This document shows positions 6,796 to 14,233 of a DNA stretch of 17,843 bases, in pieces. The first letter of the stretch is position 1. Every line of letters begins with the position of its first letter. The notes under the pieces are model-generated. The model ran no database searches. It was not told where the DNA came from and saw only the letters and a program-made list of their open reading frames with translations. The position numbers were made by a program, and so were the translations under genes. The DNA is from Lachnospiraceae bacterium UBA3785 (GTDB lineage: Bacteria > Bacillota > Clostridia > Lachnospirales > Lachnospiraceae), in assembly GCA_002369495.1 (NCBI GenBank), contig DFFD01000026.1, positions 1-17,843 of the forward strand. Reading direction: 5' to 3'.

Positions 6796-8088
6796 ATGGA
6801 ACAGTATGTTATCAAGGGGGGATCTCCATTAGTAGGGGAGGTGGAGATCGCCGGTGCTAAGAATGCTGCGCTTCCGATTATTTCCGCTGCGATCATGACG
6901 GATGAAACCGTGACGCTGGAGAACCTTCCGGATGTAAACGACGTGAATGTGCTTCTGGAGTCCATCGCCGGAATCGGCGCGCACGTGGAGCGGGTAGACC
7001 GCCACACGGTCAAGATCAACGGATCCACGATCCGTGACTGTTCAGTCGAGTACGAGTACATCAAGAAGATCAGGGCTTCCTACTATCTCCTGGGAGCGCT
7101 GCTCGGCAAGTACAACAACGCAAGTGTCCCGCTCCCGGGCGGATGCAATATCGGGAGCCGGCCGATCGACCAGCATTTGAAGGGATTTCGGGCGATCGGC
7201 GTCGAGATCGAAATCAACCACGGTACAATCGAGGCAAAGTGCAGGATGATGCGCGGCGCGCATATTTTCATGGATATTGTGTCGGTCGGAGCGACCATCA
7301 ATATCATGATGGCGGCTTCGCGCGCGTCCGGGCGCACGATCATCGAAAATGCAGCCAAGGAGCCGCATGTCGTTGACGTCGCCAATTTCCTGAACAGCAT
7401 GGGCGCGAACATCAAGGGCGCGGGCACGGACGTGATCCGCATCACCGGCGTCCCTGTTTTCCATGGCTGCACCTATCCGATCGTGCCGGATATGATCGAG
7501 GCGGGAACCTTTATGATGGCAGCGGCGGCCACGAAGGGCGACGTCGTCGTCAAAAATGTCATCCCGAAGCACCTCGAGGCCATCAGCGCGAAGCTTACCG
7601 AGATCGGCTGCGAGATCGAGGAGTCCGACGACTCGGTCCGCGTCGTGGCGACGAAGCGGCTGAACAGGACGCAGGTGAAGACCCAGCCGTATCCGGGATT
7701 CCCGACCGACATGCAGCCCCAGATGAGCGTCGTGCTGGCGCTCTCCCAGGGCACGAGCATCGTGACGGAGGGCATTTTCGAAAACCGTTTCAAATATGTG
7801 GACGAGCTGACCCGCATGGGCGCAAACATCAAGGTCGAGGGGACGACGGCGATCATCGACGGCGTCAAAACCTACAACGGTGCGAGAGTTTCCTCGCCGG
7901 ACCTGCGCGCGGGCGCGGCGCTGGTGATCGCAGGCCTCCAGGCGGAAGGCTTCACGGTCATCGACGATATCGGGTACATTCTGCGCGGCTACGAGGACTT
8001 TGACGGCAAGCTGCGCTCGCTCGGTGCGGAGATCCGGAAGGTCCGCTCCGAGAAGGAGATCGAGAGATTTGAATTTTCCGCCGGCTGA
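6796..8088 (+). CDS. murA: UDP-N-acetylglucosamine 1-carboxyvinyltransferase
   Basis: 430 residues from ATG 6796, with AAGGTGG 7-13 bases upstream. MurA transfers enolpyruvate from phosphoenolpyruvate to UDP-GlcNAc, the first committed step of peptidoglycan synthesis in the cytoplasm. The N-terminus has GGSPLVGEVEIAGAKNAALP with Lys22-Asn23, which contact UDP-GlcNAc. The active-site loop LPGGCNIGSRPIDQHL carries Cys117, equivalent to E. coli Cys115, so the protein should be fosfomycin-sensitive rather than a Cys-to-Asp variant. Length matches the family. Firmicutes often have two copies (MurA and MurZ); I cannot tell which this is. Its 3' end contains the ribosome site and start of the radical SAM gene, so the two are probably translationally coupled. 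Confidence 0.96.
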   Translation: MEQYVIKGGSPLVGEVEIAGAKNAALPIISAAIMTDETVTLENLPDVNDVNVLLESIAGIGAHVERVDRHTVKINGSTIRDCSVEYEYIKKIRASYYLLGALLGKYNNASVPLPGGCNIGSRPIDQHLKGFRAIGVEIEINHGTIEAKCRMMRGAHIFMDIVSVGATINIMMAASRASGRTIIENAAKEPHVVDVANFLNSMGANIKGAGTDVIRITGVPVFHGCTYPIVPDMIEAGTFMMAAAATKGDVVVKNVIPKHLEAISAKLTEIGCEIEESDDSVRVVATKRLNRTQVKTQPYPGFPTDMQPQMSVVLALSQGTSIVTEGIFENRFKYVDELTRMGANIKVEGTTAIIDGVKTYNGARVSSPDLRAGAALVIAGLQAEGFTVIDDIGYILRGYEDFDGKLRSLGAEIRKVRSEKEIERFEFSAG

Positions 8089-8971
8089 AGAGTGCAGACT
8101 CTGCAGGCGGAACTGCGGAACGGCAAGACAGGTAAGGGCAGGCCGGTGCGGCATGACGGATGAGGTCCGTGTCGCCCGGGCTGCCCTTCATATGTGGGAG
8201 GAGCCCTGCATTTCCGGAAAGGAGGGCTCCGGCGCGGTCTTTTTTGTCGGCTGTCCGCTCCACTGCGTCTTCTGCCAGAACCGTGAGATCGCCGCAGGCC
8301 GCGGCGGCAGGGCAGTGACGGTCCCGGAGCTCGCGGAGATCTTCCTGAGGCTTGAGAAGGAAAATGCAAACAACATCAATTTAGTCACGCCGACGCATTT
8401 TGTGCCGGCGGTCATCGAGGCGGCTGCCCGCGCGAGAGAAAACGGGCTCAGGATCCCGATCGTCTACAACACCGGGAGCTACGAGACCGTAAAGACGGTG
8501 GAGCTTCTGGCCGGAACCGTGGATATCTTCCTGCCGGATCTTAAGTTTTATGACCCGGAAATCGCGCGGCGGTACGCGGACGCGCCGGATTATTTCGAGG
8601 CGGCAGCGGCCGCGATCGGGAAAATGGCGGAGCTGACCGGGCCGCCGGTCTTCGACGGGCGCGGGATCATGCAGCGGGGGACGCTGGTGCGGCACATGGT
8701 GATGCCCTCCCACACGAAGGATTCGATGCGGATCCTCGATTATCTCGCGGATACCTACGGGAAGGATCTCTATGTGAGCATCATGAGCCAGTACACGCCG
8801 ATGCCGGGGATCGAAAAGCGGTTTCCGGAGCTTGGGAGACGCGTGACCCGGCGGGAGTATGAGAAGGTGGTCGACCACGCGCTCGCGCTGGGGCTGACAA
8901 ACGCCTACATCCAGGAGCGCGAGACCGCGAAGGAGAGTTTCATCCCGGCCTTTGACGGGACCGGGGTTTAG
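8069..8971 (+). CDS. Radical SAM protein, PflX-like (COG1313 type)
   Basis: The chosen start is TTG 8069, 20 bases inside murA, with AGAAGGAG (8051-8058) ten bases upstream; this gives 300 residues. The first downstream ATG (8153) would remove the cysteine cluster C9-x2-C12-x3-C16 ... C27, which is typical of this family, so it is unlikely. The radical SAM cluster motif is C62-x3-C66-x2-C69 in FFVGCPLHCVFCQN. Later motifs such as NLVTPTHFVPAV, YNTGSYE, DIFLPDLKFYDP and MSQYTPM agree with the PflX-like group. These proteins are annotated as putative pyruvate formate-lyase-activating enzymes, but no formate-lyase partner lies nearby and the true substrate is unknown. The gene sits between murA and hslO, 14 bases before the latter. 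Confidence 0.88.
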   Translation: MNFPPAEECRLCRRNCGTARQVRAGRCGMTDEVRVARAALHMWEEPCISGKEGSGAVFFVGCPLHCVFCQNREIAAGRGGRAVTVPELAEIFLRLEKENANNINLVTPTHFVPAVIEAAARARENGLRIPIVYNTGSYETVKTVELLAGTVDIFLPDLKFYDPEIARRYADAPDYFEAAAAAIGKMAELTGPPVFDGRGIMQRGTLVRHMVMPSHTKDSMRILDYLADTYGKDLYVSIMSQYTPMPGIEKRFPELGRRVTRREYEKVVDHALALGLTNAYIQERETAKESFIPAFDGTGV

Positions 8972-8985
8972 AAAGGAGTATTTTT

Positions 8986-9867
8986 GTGGCAGATTATATG
9001 ATCAGGGCCGCGGCTGCGGACAATTTTGTGCGCGCCTTTGCAGTGACGAGCCGCGGCGTCACGGAGTATGCGAGAAAGAGGCACAACTTAAGCCCGGTCG
9101 CGTCGGCGGCGCTCGGCCGCACGATGGCGGCGGGCCTTATGATGGGCGCGATGATGAAGGGCGAGAAGGACGTGCTGACGCTCCGCTTCATGGGGGACGG
9201 CCCGCTCGGCGGGATCACCGTGACGGCAGGCCCGAACGGAAACGTGAAGGGCTACGTCGGGAATCCTTCCGTGGTGCTGCCGCCCAATGAATTCGGACAT
9301 TTCGACGTCGGCGGGGCGGTCGGAAAGGGACTTCTCCACGTTCTTCGGGACATCGGCCTCAAGGAGCCCTATGCGGGCCAGGTGGATATCCAGTCCGGCG
9401 AGATCGCGCAGGACATCGCTTACTACTACGCGGTGAGCGAGCAGGTGCCCACGGTCTGCGCGCTGGGCGTCCTCATGAACAAGGACAACACGGTCAGAGA
9501 GTCCGGCGGCTACATCATCCAGCTGATGCCGGACTGCCCGGACGACGTGATCTCGGCGATCGAGAAGAAGGTGACGGCGATGCCGTCTGTGACGGAGCTC
9601 CTTCGCACGGGAAAGACGCCGGAGGACATCCTGACGGAGATCCTGGGCGAGCTGGGGCTTGTCATTTTCGAGAGCATGCCGGTGCATTTTAAGTGCGACT
9701 GCTCGCGGGAGCGCGTCGAGAAGGCGCTCATCGCGCTGGGCCGGAGGGAGCTCATGTCGATCATCGACGACGGCAGGGACGAGACGCTGAACTGCGCGTT
9801 CTGCAACACGGACTACACGTTTACGAACAGCGAGCTGCGGGACGTCCTGAGGAAATGCACAAAGTAA
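8986..9867 (+). CDS. hslO: Redox-regulated holdase chaperone Hsp33
   Basis: 293 residues from GTG 8986, preceded by GAAAGGAG. Hsp33 is a cytoplasmic chaperone switched on by oxidative unfolding; reduced protein holds zinc through four cysteines. These are present at the C-terminus as C237-x-C239 (FKCDCS) and C270-x2-C273 (CAFC). The N-terminal domain shows the family pattern, for example ARKRHNLSPVASAALGRTMAAGLMMG and GDGPLGGITVTAGPNGNVKGYVGNP. Length matches the family. It is the third gene of the murA transcript. Pairing with an oxygen-sensitive iron-sulfur enzyme upstream suits an anaerobe, though this may only be operon convenience. A poor hairpin (CCG/CGG) and T-run near 9884-9910 could end the transcript. 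Confidence 0.95.
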   Translation: MADYMIRAAAADNFVRAFAVTSRGVTEYARKRHNLSPVASAALGRTMAAGLMMGAMMKGEKDVLTLRFMGDGPLGGITVTAGPNGNVKGYVGNPSVVLPPNEFGHFDVGGAVGKGLLHVLRDIGLKEPYAGQVDIQSGEIAQDIAYYYAVSEQVPTVCALGVLMNKDNTVRESGGYIIQLMPDCPDDVISAIEKKVTAMPSVTELLRTGKTPEDILTEILGELGLVIFESMPVHFKCDCSRERVEKALIALGRRELMSIIDDGRDETLNCAFCNTDYTFTNSELRDVLRKCTK

Positions 9868-9930
9868 ATGAAAACACCGCGGACCGGCGAAGGGCGGATT
9901 GTATTTTTTACAGAAATCGCAATATGTCGC

Positions 9931-9959
9931 TTGCACAAAGCGTCCGCCCGTGATATTGT
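9931..9959 (+). promoter_or_regulatory. Promoter of the SAM riboswitch-metK transcript
   Basis: TTGCAC (9931-9936), a 17-base spacer and TATTGT (9954-9959). The predicted start near 9966 lies just before the riboswitch P1 stem. The -35 sits in the loop of a small inverted repeat, CGCTT/AAGCG (9928-9942). Confidence 0.65.
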
Positions 9960-9987
9960 ATGGAACAGTTGAATACAGTTTTGCTTA

Positions 9988-10086
9988 CCTTTATTAAGAA
10001 CGGCGGAGACGAGAGGATCTGTGAAGCCGTGACAACCCCCCTATCGGGAAGGTGCCATCCTCAAGCGAGCAATCGAACAATAAGGG
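9988..10086 (+). ncRNA. SAM-I (S-box) riboswitch
   Basis: The fold follows the S-box plan. P1 is CCTTTATT (9988-9995) with AATAAGGG (10079-10086). P2 is ACGGC (10000-10004) with GCCGT (10026-10030). The conserved pseudoknot between the P2 loop and J3/4 is GAGGAT (10013-10018) with ATCCTC (10057-10062). P3 is ACC-CCC (10035-10040) with GGG-AA-GGT (10046-10053). P4 is short, CGA/TCG (10066-10075). Signature segments GTGAAGCC, GACAACC and AAGGTGCC are in the expected order. It precedes metK, a classic S-box target. SAM binding stabilises P1 and should allow the downstream terminator to form, so metK is shut off when SAM is plentiful. Confidence 0.92.
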
Positions 10087-10102
10087 AACGGTAACGTTTA
10101 TT

Positions 10103-10135
10103 ACGGTCCGCTTTCCGCGGGCCGTTTTCATTTTT
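10103..10135 (+). terminator. Riboswitch expression platform: intrinsic terminator
   Basis: ACGGTCCGC (10103-10111) pairs with GCGGGCCGT (10117-10125), nine bp with one G-U, followed by TTTCATTTTT. The competing antiterminator may use the 3' strand of riboswitch P1 (AATAA, 10079-10083) pairing with TTATT (about 10098-10102), next to the terminator stem. Transcription attenuation is the inferred mode. Confidence 0.9.
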
Positions 10136-10182
10136 ATTGGTAAGCAGTGCATTTCCCGAAACACGGGAGAAAGGATTTTATT

Positions 10183-11376
10183 GTGGCAGAGAGAAGATTT
10201 TTCACATCAGAATCAGTGACAGAGGGACATCCGGATAAAGTCTGCGACGCGATCTCGGACGCGGTGCTGGACGCCTGCCTCGCGGAGGACCCGATGAGCC
10301 GCGTCGCCTGCGAGACGGCCGTGACGACCGGACTGTGCCTCATCATGGGCGAGATCACGACGAAGGCGAACCTTGATTTCCAGAAGATCGCGCGCGACAC
10401 GATCCGCCGGATCGGCTACACGGACGCAGCCATGGGCTTCGACGCGGAGACCTGCGCGGTGATCGTGGCGATGGACAAGCAGTCCCCGGATATCGCGATG
10501 GGCGTCGATAAGGCCCTCGAAGCAAAGGAAAATGAAATGACCGACGAGCAGCTCGAAGCCATCGGCGCGGGCGACCAGGGCATGATGTTCGGCTACGCCT
10601 CGAACCAGACCCCGGAGTACATGCCGTACCCGATCGCGCTGGCCCAGAAGCTGGCACTGCAGCTCTCGAAGGTCCGCAAGGACGGCACACTGACCTACCT
10701 TCGTCCGGACGGCAAGACCCAGGTCTCCGTCGAGTACGACGAGGAGGGCAGGCCGGCGCGCCTCGAGGCGGTCGTCGTCTCGACCCAGCATGACCCGGAT
10801 GTGACGCAGGAGCAGATTCATGCGGATATCCGCAGGTACGTCATCGACCCGATCGTTCCGGCAGGCATGATCGACGAAAATACAAAGATCTTCATCAACC
10901 CGACCGGCCGTTTCGTCGTCGGCGGACCGCACGGTGACTCCGGCCTGACCGGCCGCAAGATCATTGTCGACACCTACGGCGGCTACGCGAGCCACGGCGG
11001 CGGAGCATTTTCCGGCAAGGACCCGACGAAGGTCGACCGCTCCGCGGCCTATGCTGCCCGCTACATCGCGAAGAATGTCGTCGCGGCAGGCCTCGCGGAC
11101 GAGGTCCAGATCGAGGTTTCCTACGCGATCGGCGTCGCGCAGCCGATGTCGATCACGGTCGACACGCGCGGCACGGGCAGGCTTTCCAACGCGAAGATCG
11201 CGGAGATCATCCGCGAGAACTTCGATCTTCGCCCGGCGGGGATCATTAAGATGCTGGATCTGCGCAGGCCAATTTACTCTCAGACGTCGGCTTACGGGCA
11301 TTTCGGGAGGACCGATGTGGATCTTCCGTGGGAGAGGCTGGACAAGGCTGAGGAGCTGAGGAAGTATCTGGCGTAA
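10183..11376 (+). CDS. metK: S-adenosylmethionine synthetase
   Basis: 397 residues from GTG 10183, with AAAGGA seven bases upstream; an earlier in-frame ATG (10147) has no ribosome site and adds a tail not seen in the family. MetK makes SAM from methionine and ATP in the cytoplasm. The N-terminus [14 protein letters not shown] carries the ATP-binding His16 and conserved Asp18-Lys19. The two family signatures are present: [12 protein letters not shown] (about residues 128-139) and [16 protein letters not shown] (about 270-285). Length matches the family. It is a single-gene transcript controlled by the SAM-I riboswitch and ended by the hairpin at 11432. Its product also feeds the radical SAM enzyme upstream. 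Confidence 0.97.
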   Translation: MAERRFFTSESVTEGHPDKVCDAISDAVLDACLAEDPMSRVACETAVTTGLCLIMGEITTKANLDFQKIARDTIRRIGYTDAAMGFDAETCAVIVAMDKQSPDIAMGVDKALEAKENEMTDEQLEAIGAGDQGMMFGYASNQTPEYMPYPIALAQKLALQLSKVRKDGTLTYLRPDGKTQVSVEYDEEGRPARLEAVVVSTQHDPDVTQEQIHADIRRYVIDPIVPAGMIDENTKIFINPTGRFVVGGPHGDSGLTGRKIIVDTYGGYASHGGGAFSGKDPTKVDRSAAYAARYIAKNVVAAGLADEVQIEVSYAIGVAQPMSITVDTRGTGRLSNAKIAEIIRENFDLRPAGIIKMLDLRRPIYSQTSAYGHFGRTDVDLPWERLDKAEELRKYLA

Positions 11377-11403
11377 GAAGGCGGGAAGCGTACCGCGCAT
11401 AAA

Positions 11404-11487
11404 GTGACGCAGGGACGGTTCCTGCGAAAAAGGCGGCTCTTGAAAGAGCCGTCTTTTTTGTCGCCGAAACCGTCCCCTCTGCGTGGC
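11404..11487 (+). repeat. Nested inverted repeat with GGGACGGTT arms around the metK terminator
   Basis: The outer arms GTGACGCAGGGACGGTT (11404-11420) and AACCGTCCCCTCTGCGTGGC (11468-11487) are inverted copies sharing GGGACGGTT exactly and ACGCAG with a small offset. A middle pair, GCGAAAAA and TTTTTTGTCGC, surrounds the inner terminator hairpin. The whole 84-base unit could fold into one long interrupted hairpin in RNA or a cruciform in DNA. Similar GGGACGGTTC-type hairpins are, from memory, dispersed in clostridial intergenic regions; I could not check this. Confidence 0.7.
11432..11459 (+). terminator. Intrinsic terminator of metK (probably bidirectional)
   Basis: GGCGGCTCT pairs with AGAGCCGTC (nine bp, one G-U) around TGAA, followed by six Ts. 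The other strand also has a T-run opposite the AAAAA at 11427-11431, so it could act in both directions. It is the core of the larger inverted repeat 11404-11487. Confidence 0.9.
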
Positions 11488-11569
11488 AGCGAGAGAAGAA
11501 CTTGAATGAACCTTGCTTTAAGAACACAGGCTTCATTAAGTTTTAAGAATAAATTTATCATATCTATGG

Positions 11570-11575
11570 TATACT
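11570..11575 (+). promoter_or_regulatory. Candidate extended -10 for the two-component operon
   Basis: TATACT preceded by TGG (extended -10, TGnTATACT) lies 30 bases before the kinase start. No good -35 is found at normal distance. An AT-rich stretch with two spaced TTAAG motifs (11536-11547) lies upstream and could bind the operon's own regulator; this is speculative. Confidence 0.4.
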
Positions 11576-11605
11576 GAAGGGAGCAGATACGCGGAGGTAA
11601 GTAAC

Positions 11606-12799
11606 GTGAAGCTGAAAACACAGGTCTTTCTTTCATTTTTCATCATCATACTGGTGCCGATCCTGCTGTCGATGGTGCTCCTCTTCGGGATCGTGCTCTT
11701 CCAGGCGAAGCGCATCTCGGCCCAGTACGGGATCGACGTGATGAACCTGCCGGGGGAGATGCGGGTGCTGGCGCTGGACATCGTTTTCTGCATGGTCGTG
11801 ATCCTGATCATCACAGCGGTCATCCTGAGCCTCTGGGTCTACAGCGGTGTCTCGACGCCTCTCGACCACCTGACCCGGGCCGCGCGGGAGATCCGCGACG
11901 GCAACTTCGAGTACGAGCTCAAGCCCGAGGGGGTCGAGGAGATCCGCGAGCTCTGCGAGGTCTTCGAGGAGATGCGCGTGCAGCTCAAGAACGCGAACGA
12001 GGAGAAGATCGAGGTCGACCGGCAGAACAGGGAGCTGATCTCGAACATTTCCCACGATCTGAAGACCCCGATCACGGCGGTCAAGGGCTACGTCGAAGGC
12101 ATCATGGACGGGGTCGCGGACACGCCGGAGAAGATGGACCGCTACATCCGCACGATCTACACGAAGGCGATCGAGATGGACCGGCTGATCAACGAGCTGA
12201 CATTTTACTCAAAGATCAACACGAACCGAATCCCCTACAACTTCAGCAAGGTGAAGGTGCGCGGGTATTTTGACGACGCGGCGGAGGATCTCGAGGCGGA
12301 GCTGGCGTCGAAGAATGTGGCATTTTCCTATGAAAATGAAATCGAACCGGACGTCACCGTCATCGCGGATGTGGAGCAGATGCGGCGCGTGATCAGCAAC
12401 ATCGTCGGCAACTCGGTGAAATATATGGACAAGCCGGAGAAGAAGATCGCGCTCCGCGTGAAGGCGGTCGGCGGCGAGGTGGAGGCGGAGATCGCGGACA
12501 ACGGGCGCGGCATCGCCGCGAAGGATCTCGGCAATGTCTTCGATCGCTTCTACCGGACGGATGCCTCGAGGAACTCCGGCAAGGGCGGCTCGGGCATCGG
12601 CCTCTCGATCGTGAAGAAGATCGTGGAGGACCACGGAGGCCGGGTATGGGTCACGAGCCGCGAGGGCGAGGGAACGGAGATGCATTTTGCGCTTCGGATC
12701 TATGAGGAGCATCCCGATGCGGTCTCCGCGGCGTCCGAAAAGGCGGTTTCCGGAAATGCAAAGAAAAAAGCAGGCAAGAAAGCGAGGAAAAGCAAATGA
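11606..12799 (+). CDS. Membrane sensor histidine kinase
   Basis: 397 residues from GTG 11606, with GGAGGT (11593-11598) upstream. Two membrane helices (about residues 7-30 and 52-77) flank a short external loop of roughly 20 residues, so the signal is probably sensed at or within the membrane. A HAMP domain follows (about 78-130). The HisKA domain has NISHDLKTPITAVKG with phospho-acceptor His150. The ATPase domain has its N box (RRVISNIVGNSVKYM, Asn269), DNGRGIA and GGSGIGLSIVKKIV. The last 30 residues are a Lys/Ala-rich tail that looks dispensable. The 3' end overlaps the response regulator start (ATGA), so the pair is co-translated. It is VanS/PhoR-like in layout; the stimulus is unknown. 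Confidence 0.93.
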   Translation: MKLKTQVFLSFFIIILVPILLSMVLLFGIVLFQAKRISAQYGIDVMNLPGEMRVLALDIVFCMVVILIITAVILSLWVYSGVSTPLDHLTRAAREIRDGNFEYELKPEGVEEIRELCEVFEEMRVQLKNANEEKIEVDRQNRELISNISHDLKTPITAVKGYVEGIMDGVADTPEKMDRYIRTIYTKAIEMDRLINELTFYSKINTNRIPYNFSKVKVRGYFDDAAEDLEAELASKNVAFSYENEIEPDVTVIADVEQMRRVISNIVGNSVKYMDKPEKKIALRVKAVGGEVEAEIADNGRGIAAKDLGNVFDRFYRTDASRNSGKGGSGIGLSIVKKIVEDHGGRVWVTSREGEGTEMHFALRIYEEHPDAVSAASEKAVSGNAKKKAGKKARKSK

Positions 12800-13485
12800 G
12801 CAGAATCTTGATCATCGAGGACGAGGAGTCGATCGCTTCCCTGGAGAAGGATTACCTGGAGCTCTCGGGCTTCGAGGTGGACATTGAGACGGACGGGAGC
12901 CGCGGTCTTACGACGGCCCTGACGGAGGACTATGACCTCTATATCCTGGACCTCATGCTGCCCGGGACGGACGGCTTTGAGATCTGCCGGGAGATCCGCG
13001 CGCAGCGCGACACGCCGATCCTGATGGTCTCGGCGAAGAAGGACGACATCGACAAGATCCGCGGGCTCGGGCTCGGGGCGGACGATTACATCACGAAGCC
13101 GTTCTCGCCGAGCGAGCTGGTCGCGCGCGTGAAGGCGCACCTTTCGCGCTACGACCGCCTGATCGGCACGAGCGCCAATAAAAATAAAATCATCAAGATC
13201 CGCGGCCTTAAGATCGACAAGACCGCCCGCCGGGTCTGGGTGAACGATGAGGAGACCCAGTTTACGACGAAGGAGTTTGACCTCTTAACCTTCCTCGCGG
13301 AGAATCCGAACCATGTCTTCTCCAAGGAGGAGCTCTTCCGGAACATCTGGAATATGGAGTCTCTCGGCGACATCGCGACAGTCACGGTCCACATCAAGAA
13401 GATCAGGGAGAAGATCGAGTTCGATACGTCGAAGCCCCAGTATATCGAGACGATATGGGGGGTTGGGTATCGGTTTAAGATGTAA
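12796..13485 (+). CDS. OmpR/PhoB-family response regulator
   Basis: 229 residues, start overlapping the kinase stop by four bases. The receiver domain (1-115) has the acidic pocket Glu8-Asp9-Glu10, phospho-acceptor Asp52 in LDLMLP, Ser79 and Lys101 in DDYITKPF, so it should be fully functional. The C-terminal winged helix (about 130-229) has FTTKEFDLLTFLAENPNHVFSKEELFRNIW and ends with TIWGVGYRF, the usual OmpR-type wing. It binds promoter DNA when phosphorylated by its partner kinase. No dedicated target genes lie beside the pair. A weak hairpin (GAGGAAA 13488-13494 with TTTTCTC 13501-13507) lies just after the stop, in the convergent gap with the tetR-type gene. Confidence 0.94.
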   Translation: MSRILIIEDEESIASLEKDYLELSGFEVDIETDGSRGLTTALTEDYDLYILDLMLPGTDGFEICREIRAQRDTPILMVSAKKDDIDKIRGLGLGADDYITKPFSPSELVARVKAHLSRYDRLIGTSANKNKIIKIRGLKIDKTARRVWVNDEETQFTTKEFDLLTFLAENPNHVFSKEELFRNIWNMESLGDIATVTVHIKKIREKIEFDTSKPQYIETIWGVGYRFKM

Positions 13486-13525
13486 GCGAGGAAACCGGCG
13501 TTTTCTCTGTCTTTTGCGTGAGCGC

Positions 13526-14107
13526 TCACCAGTCGATCATGGTCTCCTGGACCGCGCCCTGCCGGCGGATGATATCGTAGAGCGCTTCAGGCTCCTCGCG
13601 GCACCCGTTCTTGAGCCACATCCGCACCACGGCGCTCATCCCCACGAGGAAGAAGACGCCGTGGTACTCCATCTCCGCCTGGTTTTCCGCGCCGAAACGA
13701 GCCGGACTTGCGTTCGCGCCTTCCGCGCGCTCCCGGATGACGTCCCAGGTCAGCTGCAGCACGCCGAACTGCCGGCTCTCCGCGAGATAATAGAGGTAAA
13801 ATTCCCGGTGCTCCCGGATGAAGCGGAAGATCTCGGCGAAGCACTCCCGCGCGGGGGCTTTCTCGTCAAGTTTCCGGAAAAATGTCTCGGTCAGCTGCCG
13901 GGACATATTTTTTTCCACCTTTTCCACCAGGTCGTAGACGTCCTGATAGTGGGCGTAAAAGGTGGAGCGATGGATGCCGGTCCGCTCGCAGATCTCCCGC
14001 ACGGTGATCTTGCCGACCGGGCGATGCTCCGCCGTCATCATGGTATAGACCGCGCGGATGATCTTCTCGTCCGTCTCGCGGGTCAGGCGGTTGTTTTTCA
14101 CATTCAT
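13526..14107 (-). CDS. TetR/AcrR-family transcriptional regulator
   Basis: 193 residues on the minus strand from ATG 14107, preceded by AGAGGA. The N-terminal domain is a TetR helix-turn-helix: RETDEKIIRAVYTMM then KITVREICERTGIHRSTFYAHYQDVYDLVEKVE (about residues 33-65), where TGIHRSTFYAHY is the recognition helix region. The C-terminal half is a helical ligand-binding domain of the poorly conserved type (HREFYLYYLAES ... FFLVGMSAVVRMWLKNGC). It diverges from a MATE pump gene and their promoters overlap, so the simplest reading is that it represses itself and the pump and is released by a pump substrate. The inducer cannot be predicted. Confidence 0.9.
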   Translation of the reverse strand: MNVKNNRLTRETDEKIIRAVYTMMTAEHRPVGKITVREICERTGIHRSTFYAHYQDVYDLVEKVEKNMSRQLTETFFRKLDEKAPARECFAEIFRFIREHREFYLYYLAESRQFGVLQLTWDVIRERAEGANASPARFGAENQAEMEYHGVFFLVGMSAVVRMWLKNGCREEPEALYDIIRRQGAVQETMIDW

Positions 14108-14133
14108 AAGTATTTCCTCTATTAATCAGACAC

Positions 14134-14145
14134 ATATTCGAATAT
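14134..14145. promoter_or_regulatory. Perfect palindrome ATATTCGAATAT, candidate operator
   Basis: A 12-bp perfect palindrome in the tetR-MATE intergenic region. It would lie about 20-33 bases into the tetR transcript and just upstream of the MATE -35. TetR-family proteins bind palindromes of this kind, but the site is short and AT-rich, so chance is possible. Confidence 0.4.
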
Positions 14146-14151
14146 TATCGG

Positions 14152-14180
14152 TTGTGTTTCCTCTAAGCAGGAAGTATACT
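14152..14180 (+). promoter_or_regulatory. Promoter of the MATE efflux gene, with inverted repeat in the spacer
   Basis: TTGTGT (14152-14157), a 17-base spacer and TATACT (14175-14180). The spacer holds an inverted repeat TTTCCT-N6-AGGAA (14157-14173), placed where a bound TetR dimer would block RNA polymerase. A second inverted repeat TGTCG-N7-CGACA (14203-14219) lies in the leader. Confidence 0.6.
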
Positions 14181-14201
14181 ATAGCCATAATAAAAAAACA
14201 A
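14173..14201 (-). promoter_or_regulatory. Promoter of the tetR-type gene, overlapping the MATE promoter
   Basis: On the minus strand TTGTTT (14201-14196), 17 bases, then TATACT (14178-14173). Both -10 elements share the palindrome AGTATACT (14173-14180), so the two divergent promoters occupy the same DNA and must compete for polymerase. Confidence 0.6.
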
Positions 14202-14233
14202 GTGTCGGATGTATCGACAGAAAGGCATACAGT

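Noticed and set aside
9892..9949. Inverted repeat GGGCGGA / TCCGCCC flanking the metK promoter
   Set aside because: Seven bp arms 44 bases apart in GC-rich DNA; no supporting structure or known regulator.
10147..10182. Upstream ATG start for metK
   Set aside because: It adds 12 residues not seen in MetK proteins and has no ribosome site; GTG 10183 has AAAGGA at good spacing.
10213..11400. Long open frame on the minus strand opposite metK (395 codons), with similar ones opposite murA (7042-8154) and the MATE gene (14126-15346)
   Set aside because: They mirror conserved plus-strand genes, have Arg/Asp/His-rich compositions typical of antisense frames in GC-rich DNA, and match no family I know.
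13518..13529. Perfect palindrome GTGAGCGCTCAC across the end of the tetR-type gene
   Set aside because: It looks like a regulator site, but lies at the 3' ends of two convergent genes with no promoter nearby, and no T-run makes it a terminator; probably incidental.
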